The notes: a model not told the origin generated them from the sequence alone. Positions 7,301 to 14,805 are shown, counted from the first letter of the stretch. The stretch: 21,732 bases of DNA from Amphibacillus indicireducens (GCF_039539605.1 NZ_BAABDL010000134.1:1-21732), one strand, 5' to 3'. Numbers and translations are program-made.

Positions 7301-8739
7301 GTTTCATTATCCATTTCTAAAATAAAGATCCCGCCCGAATATGAACCATAGACCATCCATAGTTGACCGTCACTATCAAAGAAAACAGCTGGGTCAACTG
7401 CATTTGGATGAATATCAATGTTATATTCGAGATCCATCGGGTTAGGTGTCTTTCCAGACCATAAAAACAGACCTAAATCTTCATATGGACCTGCTACTGA
7501 ATCACTTACTGCTAGTCCCATTGCAGAAAGTGGTGAATCACCTCGACATGCATTGTAGTACATGCAGTAACGACCATCTTCCAGTTGGATAACGTCTGCT
7601 GCCCAAAGTGTATCGGTTTCAGCCCAATCAAAAACTTCTTCAAGCTCTTTAAAGACATCCTCAAATAATGGGTTATCCGATGAAACCTCTGTTGTCATTT
7701 GTTCCCATTGAATCAGATCATTCGATTTTGCAGATGCTAAATGAGAACCAAAGACATAAAATGTACCATTATCAACAATAACAGATGGATCATGTACACC
7801 TACATTTTTAAATGTTGGTATGCTCGGTAATTCTCCTGGAGTATGATCGTCTTCATCGTTATCCTCATCTTGATCATCACCTGTTTCCTCCTCTTCAGAC
7901 TCTTCAACCGGATCTTCCGTATCATCTTCATCAGGTTCTTCTTCTGAACGAAAATCAGCAACAACTGAATGATAGTAACCCTCAACTTGTTCAGCTGTTA
8001 AAGCTTGATCATCAAAGAACATCACTTCATCCATATAACCAACATAATAAGGGTCTGGAAATGGGTTAAACCCTAATAAATATTCGCTATCCAAATCTTC
8101 GTAAATATTAAGGACATTGGCCAGCTCTGCGACTTGAGCACCATTTAGATAGAGTGATAAATCCCCTTGATCTACCGTTACAACAAAATTATTCCACTCA
8201 TATGGCTGATGACTATCCGAGAGAGAAACAAATTGATAGTCCACTGGGAGGCCAGTTTCTCCAGCCTGTGCATCCACTACCTGATAAAGCAATTCGCCAT
8301 TGGCTCCAATTGCTGGCGAAATGCCAGCACGACGTCCGACAACACCGGTAAATAATGCACTTGTAAAATCACCAATTTCACCCGTTTGCTTCAACCATAA
8401 CGAATAAGAATACGTATCACTAGTAATCAAATTATCTGCTAATTTAACTCCTGTTGTACCGTCAAAATAAACAGCTTGATTTCGTCCCTCTTGATGAAAT
8501 TCAAACGCATAGTCTCTAACTTCTCCCCAATCTGAGAAGTCTTTTTCAAACCTTCGGAATGGTACACCAGTCTCATTGTTCCCTGTCTTGTCGGTGAAGT
8601 CACCATCCAACGTATAATAGGCCGTTGGTTCCAAGGTCGTCATCGTTTCAGTATTTTCTAGTGTATTAGCAAAAACCGAAAGTGGTGTTGTAGGAAATAA
8701 AAGCAACATAATTAAAAACATTGATAAATAACGTTTCAC
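4351..8739 (-). CDS. Wall-anchored GH43 endo-arabinanase with three LamG domains
   Basis: Predicted extracellular endo-alpha-1,5-L-arabinanase (inverting GH43), close in layout to Bacillus Abn2-type enzymes. The start is GTG (8737-8739) with AGGAGG 8 nt upstream. Order over 1462 aa: signal peptide 1-24; LamG-1 about 35-258; Asp/Glu-rich linker 263-300; five-bladed GH43 propeller about 310-650; GH43 C-terminal lipocalin-like domain about 660-750; atrophied Ig domain about 752-842; LamG-2 about 848-1052; BIG2 Ig domain about 1057-1143; LamG-3 about 1144-1350; a second acidic linker 1352-1428; sortase signal LPKTA at 1429-1433, a hydrophobic helix and a KKK tail. Proposed catalytic residues are D317 (HDPS, base), D449 (VDPAV, pKa modulator) and E501 (RIEAS, acid); H616 may hold the calcium seen in Abn2-type enzymes. 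The gene is transcribed alone, with a cre site in its leader. Endo-action is inferred from the Abn2-like domain pair; exo-action cannot be excluded. Confidence 0.93.
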   Translation of the reverse strand: MKRYLSMFLIMLLLFPTTPLSVFANTLENTETMTTLEPTAYYTLDGDFTDKTGNNETGVPFRRFEKDFSDWGEVRDYAFEFHQEGRNQAVYFDGTTGVKLADNLITSDTYSYSLWLKQTGEIGDFTSALFTGVVGRRAGISPAIGANGELLYQVVDAQAGETGLPVDYQFVSLSDSHQPYEWNNFVVTVDQGDLSLYLNGAQVAELANVLNIYEDLDSEYLLGFNPFPDPYYVGYMDEVMFFDDQALTAEQVEGYYHSVVADFRSEEEPDEDDTEDPVEESEEEETGDDQDEDNDEDDHTPGELPSIPTFKNVGVHDPSVIVDNGTFYVFGSHLASAKSNDLIQWEQMTTEVSSDNPLFEDVFKELEEVFDWAETDTLWAADVIQLEDGRYCMYYNACRGDSPLSAMGLAVSDSVAGPYEDLGLFLWSGKTPNPMDLEYNIDIHPNAVDPAVFFDSDGQLWMVYGSYSGGIFILEMDNETGLPKEGNSYGKLLTGGGVRIEASYMQYIPETGYYYLYTTFGGLDAVGGYNMRISRSKNPDGPFVDISGQDMINAKGRPGIPFDDEAIEPYGLKLNGNFRFSNLNAVEDYPVYGYVSPGHNSSYYDADTGEHFSLFHTRFPHRGEEHEVRVHLMPMNKDGWPLMAPHRYAGESVLPVDVDAIPGTYHFVNHGDQISANINNTQYIELNADGSITGEVEGSWKLTDEHYAEIIIDGVTYDGVFLMQWDETEQDFVMTFTAASEQGHSIWGSQFESVSDQEFVDNVLDQLSIGNLNRIYSDIQLPSQTVRGVTLDWTSSDQSIVSNAGVVNRPDLGEGDKTVTLTVSLSYKGLSETKTFEVTVIEKTADVLDDGLVAHYPFNGSLLDKTGNYDTPRVTGDLMNIFEGEIDFSEGAVGQALYLDGKSGLHLGNGLIQSHDYSVAMWLKPEELRQFATAFFGMKNSDSWTSFLPFGHDGTTMLWSGTDWYDGSTNMMINENEWTHVAYTVKDGDIKIYINGEVMYEGENFPDIFTGTNAEFTIGVNLWDQPYQGLIDDLRIYAFSIEQDVIEQLLVASPETDVEVNSIQLSTGNRNLVIGSTYQANATVYPINAEDQSITWRSDNPNVATVDPMTGVINGLEFGEAIITATANDGSGVEASFVINVTDGKVAHYQFEEDLSDTLGISDSGVVTGDRITNTNGQISYSDGINGQALVFDGKSGVRLPDGLISSPTYSVSLWLNPNEITTSTTSFFGARNETNWVSLVPGGWDENKAMVWSGSQRWYDGLTDFHMPTNEWTHVTYTVDNGALLIYINGKIAFEGDDFPNIFSTNNAVFSLGVNYWDLPFSGMMDELIVYDGYSLTEEEVLNYYNDFLSADEEVEDEVIIEDIEDVKDPDDDSDSIEDNRDPEDGLDSDGNNQGADNDNGPDIGGRDDDSANSHTDEEIKSDDQQSLPKTATNIYNLFLIGIMFVLMAGSVLLIQKKKLS
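4354..4455 (-). other. LPKTA cell-wall sorting signal of the GH43 protein
   Basis: The last 34 codons encode LPKTA, then TNIYN, about 18 hydrophobic residues and KKK near the C-terminus. This is the three-part signal used for covalent anchoring to peptidoglycan. Ala in place of Gly at the fifth position suggests a sortase of the LPxTA-recognising kind (class D-like in Bacillaceae) rather than a typical LPxTG sortase A. No sortase gene lies in the window. Confidence 0.8.
4690..5310 (-). repeat. LamG-3 coding repeat (copy of LamG-2)
   Basis: This segment encodes residues about 1144-1350 of the GH43 protein. It aligns along its length with residues about 848-1052, sharing blocks such as GQAL, FDGKSG or LDGKSG, MVWSG or MLWSG, NEWTHV, YINGK or YINGE, FPNIF or FPDIF and GVNYWD or GVNLWD. 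It looks like an old tandem domain duplication that now brackets a BIG2 domain. Confidence 0.8.
5584..6198 (-). repeat. LamG-2 coding repeat (copy of LamG-3)
   Basis: This segment encodes residues about 848-1052 of the GH43 protein and is the partner of the LamG-3 repeat. LamG-1 (residues about 35-258) is a more distant relative that shares the YFDGTTGVKL, SYSLWLK and LYLNG blocks. Confidence 0.8.
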
Positions 8740-8747
8740 TTAACTTT

Positions 8748-8753
8748 CCTCCT
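8748..8753 (-). promoter_or_regulatory. Ribosome binding site deciding the GH43 GTG start
   Basis: A consensus AGGAGG on the minus strand lies 8 nt before GTG (8737-8739). The reading frame from that GTG opens directly with a canonical signal peptide, so the GTG start is well supported. Confidence 0.8.
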
Positions 8754-8769
8754 CGCACAATCAACATTA

Positions 8770-8783
8770 ATAAAGCGCTTACA
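8770..8783. promoter_or_regulatory. CcpA-type cre site before the GH43 gene
   Basis: The minus strand reads TGTAAGCGCTTTAT, matching the catabolite-responsive element consensus (TGNAANCGNTNNCA) with a palindromic AAGCGCTT core and deviation only in the last two positions. It lies 31-44 nt before the start codon, so it is likely downstream of the promoter, where CcpA acts as a roadblock or repressor. This predicts glucose repression of the secreted enzyme. Confidence 0.72.
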
Positions 8784-8969
8784 ATAACAGTTAACTTGCT
8801 CCAATCTTCAGATAATAAATTTATGATGGTTTCTACCTCTATTCAACATAGCAAACACTTTAACTGCAAAATTTTAAAACCGATAACACATTAGATTTTT
8901 AGATATTGACAGTTGAGATTAGAGAAATCTACTGCTAAAAGTCTCAAAATTCTAAAAAATTACATTAAT

Positions 8970-9011
8970 AAAAATGGCTCTGTTTTAAAGAGATAAATAG
9001 AGCCATTTTTT
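8970..9011. terminator. Terminator of the eight-gene ABC operon
   Basis: A perfect 12-bp stem (AAAAATGGCTCT with AGAGCCATTTTT) encloses an 18-base loop. On the minus strand the 3' arm ends in TTTTT followed by ATTAATG. On the plus strand it ends in six T. It separates the operon from the cre-controlled GH43 gene. Confidence 0.8.
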
Positions 9012-9014
9012 GTG

Positions 9015-9042
9015 AATAGGCTGAGCTTGAACTCAGCCTATT
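9015..9042. repeat. Hairpin directly after the lipoprotein SBP gene
   Basis: A perfect 11-bp inverted repeat (AATAGGCTGAG with CTCAGCCTATT, 6-base loop) starts 7 nt after the SBP stop codon and 3 nt before the terminator hairpin on the minus strand. It has no T-run of its own. Such a stem could protect the 3' end of the SBP message from exonucleases, keeping the binding protein abundant, but that role is inference. Confidence 0.7.
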
Positions 9043-9049
9043 TAATAAA

Positions 9050-10522
9050 TTAGTAAAATAATTCTTCTAGAGCATCTTGGTAATATTGATTGATCTTTTC
9101 TGTTAAATCAGCAGAAATGTCATGAGCATTAACTTGTCCATCAGCAACAGCTAACTCAATATCACCATATTCTCCACCAAAGTATACTTCATCTAAGAAC
9201 GTTTGGAATCCTGGCATTGCTGCACCACCTAAAGGAATTGGGTGTTTTGCACGTGCTAGGAAATCATCGTAATAGTGTTCTTCTGGTAATAAAGTACGTA
9301 ATTCATCCCAAATATCTTGGTCTTTAATAATTGGTAAGCCATCAGGATGATTAAAGACAGGTTGACCATCTTCACGCTCAAGTGTCTTAAACGCTTCAAG
9401 TTTAGCTTCCCAACCATCACGTCCCCAACCGAAGAATTTCAACAGTTCATAAGCTTCTCTCGGGTGTTCTGTTACAGCTGAGATTGAACCAAAGTCAATA
9501 AACGCAGGTTTATTCATACTGTCTGTGTTATCACCTTGTGGCACAGTGTAAGGAACCCATTTAATCCCTTTATCAACAAATTCATCTGTACTGAATAAAT
9601 CGACTGTCCACCATGCATCCATTTGCATTGCTACACGACCAGTTGATGCCGCCCAAAGTTCACGGTCACCAAAAGCTGCTTCAGCTTCATCAGTATCAAA
9701 GTATGGTGCATGATTACCATTACGAACGAGTTCGCCATGCTTCATCAAAGCGTCAGCCCACTCGCCAGTCATATCATACTTCTCACCATCCCAACCAAAT
9801 TCACCATCAGAGCCATCATTTACAATCGGTCCCATTGTTACAAGCTTTGTAAATGTGTTATAACCGAAAATACCTTGTTCTGGTATTGTCATTGTTTCAA
9901 TTAAATCTAGCATTTCGCTCCATGTCCAATCCGGAGATGGCATATCAACGTTTTGTTGTTCAAAGAGATTTTCATCTAAGAAAATCGTATACGGTAAGTA
10001 ACCTGCTGGTGCGGCCATTTTACGCTCACCGTCAAAGTAACCTTTGTTAACTAATGAATCTAAAATATTATCAGTTTCTGGATCTGCTTCAAATAAATCG
10101 GTGAAGTTGCCAAGCCACATATTACGAATTGGCACATCAACGTTGCCTAAATACCAGAATACATCAGGTAAGTCACCCGTACTTGCTAAGTTAGTTAAGT
10201 GATCATTCCAACCCTCTTGCTCTAACTCGTATAATTCAACAGTAATGTTCGGGTACTTTTCCATAAATTTATCAGCTAAGAAACGCTGTAAATCCATGTT
10301 TTGCCATGAAGCGTACGTTAACGTAATTTCTTCTTCAGTCATCGGCGGTAAAGCTGCAGCTTCATCTTCGCCTTCATCACCATTGTCTACCTCCTCTGTA
10401 CCATTATCACTACTTGTGTCAGTATTTGCATTTGTATCATCATCATTTGATGAACAACCAACTACCAACATAAAAACTGCTAAAACAATAGACAAGAGAC
10501 TTAACCATGCTTTTCTCGTCAT
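9050..10522 (-). CDS. Lipoprotein sugar-binding protein of ABC importer 2
   Basis: Extracellular solute-binding protein of family 1 (MalE/AraN-like cluster), predicted to capture oligosaccharides outside the membrane and hand them to the two permeases encoded just upstream. Features over 490 aa: a type II signal with basic n-region (TRK), hydrophobic core and lipobox VVGC, so C23 would be lipidated; a Ser/Asn/Asp/Glu-rich tether at 24-58; and an SBP fold at about 64-490, with ITLTYASW at its start, the first-domain segment DLPDVFWYLG (about 117-126), and a helical region near GWGRDGWEAKLEAF (about 365-378). It is the last gene of the operon, 42 nt after the upstream permease gene and with its own strong ribosome site (GGGGGAG). 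It is followed by two hairpins. Arabino-oligosaccharide as substrate is inferred from the adjacent GH43 and GH51 genes. Confidence 0.95.
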   Translation of the reverse strand: MTRKAWLSLLSIVLAVFMLVVGCSSNDDDTNANTDTSSDNGTEEVDNGDEGEDEAAALPPMTEEEITLTYASWQNMDLQRFLADKFMEKYPNITVELYELEQEGWNDHLTNLASTGDLPDVFWYLGNVDVPIRNMWLGNFTDLFEADPETDNILDSLVNKGYFDGERKMAAPAGYLPYTIFLDENLFEQQNVDMPSPDWTWSEMLDLIETMTIPEQGIFGYNTFTKLVTMGPIVNDGSDGEFGWDGEKYDMTGEWADALMKHGELVRNGNHAPYFDTDEAEAAFGDRELWAASTGRVAMQMDAWWTVDLFSTDEFVDKGIKWVPYTVPQGDNTDSMNKPAFIDFGSISAVTEHPREAYELLKFFGWGRDGWEAKLEAFKTLEREDGQPVFNHPDGLPIIKDQDIWDELRTLLPEEHYYDDFLARAKHPIPLGGAAMPGFQTFLDEVYFGGEYGDIELAVADGQVNAHDISADLTEKINQYYQDALEELFY

Positions 10523-10564
10523 TTTAACTCCCCCATTCCTTTGATAAAATTTATATTACGGTGA

Positions 10565-11575
10565 TTATTCACCGGTAATACCAGTATTGTCGACACTTTC
10601 CACAAAGTATCGTTGTAAAAAGAAGTACGTAATTAAGAGTGGCAAGATACTTATCACTGTTCCTGCCATTCGAATCCCTTCATTGATTCGGTTCGGACTT
10701 GCTTCAGTCGCTGGATAAAGTGCTTGATAGTTTGTTTCAAATTGCTGTAATTGAATCAAAATCGTTGTAATATCCACGCTTGATGAGCCGGTTAAATACA
10801 AGGTAGTCAGATAAGTTTCATTCCAATACCAAACAAACGAGAATAGAAAGGCAACGATAAAGGCAGGGACTGCCATTGGAATCGCAATTCTAAAGAAACT
10901 CACTAATTGACTGGCACCATCCACTTCCGCTGCTTCATATAATGATTTCGGTGTCTGTTTAAAGAATTGGTAAAAGATTAAAATAAATATTGTACTATTC
11001 AATCCTTGACCAAGTAAAGCCGGAATCGTAAAGGCATTTAATGAGCCAGTTAAGCCCAATTCATTAAACAAACGATACGTTGGCATCATTAAAATTTGTG
11101 GTGGAATGATAAACGTAAAAATCATCAAGCCAAACCATAACTTCTTTAACGGAAACTCAAAACGGGCAAAGCCATAACCCACAATGGATGAGATCGCCAC
11201 CTGAATTAAGGTTGGAAATAACGCGATCTGTAAACTGCCTAAAAGGGCTGGACGAACATTCAATACCGCATATGCTTGACGATAGTTGTCAAGATACAAG
11301 GAAGAAGGAATCCAATTGACTGCCATATCCAACAAATCACTCAAGGACTGCATACTCGTGACAAACATATAGAGAATTGGGTATAGATAAACAAAGCCAA
11401 TCCCTAATAATAAGAGATATATAATAAATTTGAGCACAAACCCTTTCGTTTCATTAAACCCAAATAAAAAGCGATAGGTTTTTTGTTTCACAATTTCTAG
11501 TTTTTCTTTGAATGGCATTTGCTCATTTTTTAAGATCGCCATTAAACCTGTTGTGCTTTTAGTTGACATTGACAT
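10565..11575 (-). CDS. MalG-like sugar ABC permease of importer 2
   Basis: Inner-membrane permease of a carbohydrate importer, MalG/AraQ-type half of the channel. It has 336 aa with about six hydrophobic segments (first about 47-72). The cytoplasmic EAA loop is at about 214-234 (EAAEVDGASQLVSFFRIAIP), the site that contacts the ATPase. An N-terminal cytoplasmic extension of about 45 residues makes it longer than the usual 270-300 aa. It starts 9 nt after the MalF-like partner stops. Two ATGs lie two codons apart (11575 and 11569) behind a GGAGGGGGG ribosome site; spacing does not decide clearly between them. No ATPase gene lies nearby, so an MsmX-type shared ATPase is expected. Confidence 0.95.
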   Translation of the reverse strand: MSMSTKSTTGLMAILKNEQMPFKEKLEIVKQKTYRFLFGFNETKGFVLKFIIYLLLLGIGFVYLYPILYMFVTSMQSLSDLLDMAVNWIPSSLYLDNYRQAYAVLNVRPALLGSLQIALFPTLIQVAISSIVGYGFARFEFPLKKLWFGLMIFTFIIPPQILMMPTYRLFNELGLTGSLNAFTIPALLGQGLNSTIFILIFYQFFKQTPKSLYEAAEVDGASQLVSFFRIAIPMAVPAFIVAFLFSFVWYWNETYLTTLYLTGSSSVDITTILIQLQQFETNYQALYPATEASPNRINEGIRMAGTVISILPLLITYFFLQRYFVESVDNTGITGE

Positions 11576-11584
11576 CCCCCCTCC

Positions 11585-12451
11585 CTAATTGAATCGTTTC
11601 GTTTCTTTTTCTCGAAAAACAAAGTAAATAATCATCAACATAACCCCAATTATGACCGCATACATCCAAGCCATCGCAGAGGCGAAACCATAACCACGAG
11701 TCGCATTAAACATGTTGCTATAAATCAGTTCAATGATCGGATTTTGACCGCTATTCGCTAATGAAACAAGCGTATAAACAAGGTTAATCAGGATAATTGG
11801 CTTAATCGTTGGAAGGGTGATCTTCCAGAAACATTCCCAACTCGATCCTCCATCAATTTTAGCTGCTTCATATAAATTCGGATCAATCTTCTGTAATGCA
11901 GCTAAGAATAAGAGAATTTGGACACCTGAATACCAAAGGATCACGATGATTTGATTAAATAAATCACTAATGACTCCTGCAATCACGTTCGGAAAGATCG
12001 AACCCAAAAGCCCCATAATAATATCTTGATCCAACATCGGAATCGCAGTCGCGCCCTGTTCAACCAATTGGTTAATCACAGGACCACTCGCCACAATCAC
12101 GGGTAAGAAAAAGATCGTTCGAAACAGACCTTTAAACTTCACATCCTGGTTCAACAACATCGCAATAATCAAAGCGAAAACAGCGATGACTGGCACTCGA
12201 ATCAATGTATCAAGTGTGAATGTGAGTAATTCTTGAATGAAAAACATATCTTGCAACCAAACGTTTAAAAAGTTGTTAAAACCTGTATAAACAAACTGTA
12301 AACCATGCGGCGTAATCCGCATATCATTTAAACTATAGTAAAAAGATTGAATCATCGGATATAAAACTAAGGCGAAAAAGCCAATCAGCCAAGGTAGGAT
12401 AAAGAGATAACCATAAATGGTTGTCCGTTTCAGTTTTAATTTCTTCTTCAT
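11585..12451 (-). CDS. MalF-like sugar ABC permease of importer 2
   Basis: Inner-membrane permease of the MalF/AraP-type half. It has 288 aa with a basic n-region (KKKLKLKRT), a first membrane helix at about 12-34 and about six helices in all. The EAA loop is at about 195-215 (EAAKIDGGSSWECFWKITLP). A segment of about 40 residues (about 128-167) between the middle helices is longer than in compact permeases. The start ATG overlaps the DUF5696 stop codon by 4 nt (ATGA), a sign of translational coupling. It forms a heterodimer with the next gene product. Confidence 0.95.
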   Translation of the reverse strand: MKKKLKLKRTTIYGYLFILPWLIGFFALVLYPMIQSFYYSLNDMRITPHGLQFVYTGFNNFLNVWLQDMFFIQELLTFTLDTLIRVPVIAVFALIIAMLLNQDVKFKGLFRTIFFLPVIVASGPVINQLVEQGATAIPMLDQDIIMGLLGSIFPNVIAGVISDLFNQIIVILWYSGVQILLFLAALQKIDPNLYEAAKIDGGSSWECFWKITLPTIKPIILINLVYTLVSLANSGQNPIIELIYSNMFNATRGYGFASAMAWMYAVIIGVMLMIIYFVFREKETKRFN

Positions 12452-14805
12452 TCGTTGTTCACCACCTTATAGGACATGGGCTCTACTTGATGACCATCAA
12501 CCATTTGATGAAGATCAGAATAGTTAATCAGCACATCAACACCATTTTCATAACTTACTTTTGTGATTGAATCGTCACGGACATAATCAACAATGAGTGA
12601 ACCGGCAGTTTGTTGATAAACCGCAGACATTTCTTGATAGTATGCTTGAATCATCTCTTCATAGCGTTCATATTCTGAACTATAGATATGAGATGAATTT
12701 GTGTTCATCAATTCAGCTGGACTTTCATGCGTAATCAAGAATGACGGATTAAATCCTTGCTCAATCATTTGTAAGAAAAACTCTTCTTGATTTGCTTGAA
12801 AGTTCGCGTACTCTGCGTAAATCGGGACGATCCCCTTTAAGGTGAGTGCGAGAAACGGAATATCCTCATCTACAAAGACATAGTTTGATGAACGTGTTGG
12901 CATATCCATCAGCGCCTCCGTTTGATCCCAAAGATAAGCAAAGGGTTGTTCAAGTAATAGATTAAAATCAGCCGCATACGACTCAATTAATGGTTGATAA
13001 TAGTTTTTTGTCGTGATTCGATCATATTCTCGACCCGACTGACTATAGGAAAAGAGGGTGTTTGAAATCCCACTGATCATGAGCTTCTCTATCCCATTAG
13101 CTAAGTAATCGTCACGAACATCTTCCATGATATTGACCGTTGACTCTGGATTGAGATAGTTCAACTCTTGATAAACCTTGCCATGAACCTCTTCTTTATA
13201 GGTTCGACGGTTGAATTTGTTCATCACTTTGTGTCTTGTGATCCCCATCTCTTCCATATTAATTCTGAGACCATCATGGTAGAGATAAAGATCGATCGCT
13301 TCCTCATCGAGCTGAGCCAATAATTCCTTGATTGAGGTACCGTCAGCTAAGGCCGATTCTGGGTTAAATGAGCGAATTGGTAAACCGCCATGATACCCTT
13401 TATTGTGCCAACCTTTATAGACAGACAGAATATTCTCGGCACCTTGGGCTTTAATATCTGTCAAAATATCGGCAGCTTGACTAAAAGTCGTCATCGGAAC
13501 GGTGTTTTTAAACAATAAACCTTGTTCCACTTCAGCCCCTAGTAAATCAACCCGCACATTAAACGCATCTTCTTTAACAGTAATTTTTTCATTGTCCAAC
13601 AAGTATTCACGATAATTTTTTGCTAAACCAACATAATTGGCTTCATCTTCGGAAACGAATTGATAATGGACTTTAATATCAAAATCATTTCTCGTCCGTT
13701 GACGAACAACCATAGTTCCTGTGTCCTGGCTCGTCGGTTGGTTATACACTTGGCGGTAAATAAACTTCGGTGTAATCCAGTTATACGGTAAAATCGCACC
13801 GTTCGGATACGCCTCAAGCCTGGCACTAAAGGCACCTTCTTCAATAATCCCAAGGTAACCAAGCGCGTTATCCGTATGCACCATACCGAAGACTGGCGCA
13901 AGAATTTTTTCGGGATCATTAAACGGATCCATCCCATTAAATAAAGATAAGACGAATGGGTCATCAATCCCCACGTTCTCACCATAAACACTGGCTGAAT
14001 AAGGTTGCGAGAACTTCCCGTCCTTATCATTTAAATAAATTAACGCACCGGACCCATCCGGGATAAACATATAGCCTTCTCGATCCCCCAACAGGGTATG
14101 ACCGAGGAATGGGTAGACGTAAATACTGCCAATTTTATATTGATCACTGTCCTCCACAATCGACTCTTGTGGAATATCGACGGTTAGCCCTAAATCAGTC
14201 AGTTGCACCGTCATTTCTAAACCGATTTCAAGTTCCGGATAGTAGATTTCCGCATGAAAGCCATCATCAGTAGGTGTGACTGTTTTTTCAGGGTTTTGTG
14301 AGTACATATCTGCTCGATAAGTGACAATATTTGTCCCGACAAGATACTCAACAACAATCCCTGATCGAACAAAGTTTTGCCAACTTTCATTACTTCCGAT
14401 TGGCTGATCAACTGTTGAATGCATGATCGCACCATTGCCTTTATCTCGAATGATTATTGAAAGGTTTTCTTCTTTTAAATACAGCTCAAAATAATCATTT
14501 TCAGTTAAAAATGTATGACCTTCAATTGATTCTTGCTTCGAATCAATCACAATTGGACGGTCTTCTTCCTCTTCCAATAATTCTTCAAGCTCTTCGTCGT
14601 CAAGCTCAACCTGTTCAGGCTCTTCAATCGGTGGAAGCTCTTCCTCTTCAGGTTCTTCTTCAACTGGTTCTTCAATAATTGGTGTATCGGGACCTGTAAT
14701 TTCCATCTCTTCCTCATCACCTGAAAATAAGAAGAAAATAAACCAGCCAAACACCGCCAAAAATAGAATGGTTTTGATAACGGTTTTCATTTTAACGGTT
14801 TTCAA
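12448..14805 (-). CDS. Membrane-anchored DUF5696 protein, glycoside-hydrolase-like
   Basis: I recognise the family (DUF5696) but no demonstrated function. Numbering is from TTG at 14803-14805 (785 aa). Seen: one membrane helix at about 9-29 with positive residues before it, so the bulk lies outside; a Glu/Pro-rich tether at about 31-86; a beta-rich region at about 92-410; and an alternating alpha/beta region at about 440-750, with strand-like motifs such as SVYKGWHNKG (461-470), LYLYHDGLRIN, LMISGISN and LLLEQPFAYLWD. The last two parts recall a beta-sandwich plus TIM barrel, as in many glycoside hydrolases; this is inference. Acidic side chains at barrel-like strand ends (D511, E619, D627) are candidate active-site residues. 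The gene overlaps the NHL gene by 14 nt and couples to the next permease by 4 nt. An N-terminal extension to 14859 is possible but lacks a ribosome site. Confidence 0.9.
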   Translation of the reverse strand: MKTVKMKTVIKTILFLAVFGWFIFFLFSGDEEEMEITGPDTPIIEEPVEEEPEEEELPPIEEPEQVELDDEELEELLEEEEDRPIVIDSKQESIEGHTFLTENDYFELYLKEENLSIIIRDKGNGAIMHSTVDQPIGSNESWQNFVRSGIVVEYLVGTNIVTYRADMYSQNPEKTVTPTDDGFHAEIYYPELEIGLEMTVQLTDLGLTVDIPQESIVEDSDQYKIGSIYVYPFLGHTLLGDREGYMFIPDGSGALIYLNDKDGKFSQPYSASVYGENVGIDDPFVLSLFNGMDPFNDPEKILAPVFGMVHTDNALGYLGIIEEGAFSARLEAYPNGAILPYNWITPKFIYRQVYNQPTSQDTGTMVVRQRTRNDFDIKVHYQFVSEDEANYVGLAKNYREYLLDNEKITVKEDAFNVRVDLLGAEVEQGLLFKNTVPMTTFSQAADILTDIKAQGAENILSVYKGWHNKGYHGGLPIRSFNPESALADGTSIKELLAQLDEEAIDLYLYHDGLRINMEEMGITRHKVMNKFNRRTYKEEVHGKVYQELNYLNPESTVNIMEDVRDDYLANGIEKLMISGISNTLFSYSQSGREYDRITTKNYYQPLIESYAADFNLLLEQPFAYLWDQTEALMDMPTRSSNYVFVDEDIPFLALTLKGIVPIYAEYANFQANQEEFFLQMIEQGFNPSFLITHESPAELMNTNSSHIYSSEYERYEEMIQAYYQEMSAVYQQTAGSLIVDYVRDDSITKVSYENGVDVLINYSDLHQMVDGHQVEPMSYKVVNNE

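Larger units (their letters stand above)
8740..9049. other. Intergenic region upstream of the GH43 gene
   Basis: In minus-strand order it holds two hairpins that end the ABC operon (9015-9042 and 8970-9011), about 180 nt of AT-rich leader or promoter sequence, a cre site (8770-8783) and the GH43 ribosome site (8748-8753). I could not fix a convincing -35/-10 pair. TTGAAT with CATAAT is present around 8822-8848, but with a 15-nt spacer that is too short to trust. No ORF with a ribosome site is seen. Confidence 0.65.

Noticed and set aside
7812..8069. Plus-strand open frame opposite the start of the GH43 gene
   Set aside because: It lies wholly antisense to a domain-rich gene, its translation is Leu/Gln/His/Asp-biased in the manner of a frame shadow of the acidic linker, and it has no ribosome site or family resemblance. 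All other plus-strand frames were rejected for the same reasons.
13623..14030. Minus-strand 135-codon frame inside DUF5696
   Set aside because: It is in another frame of a continuous real gene, with no domain and no ribosome site.
12448..14805. Reading DUF5696 as a known glycosidase family
   Set aside because: No signature of a numbered GH family is recognisable by eye, so enzyme function is kept as a hypothesis.
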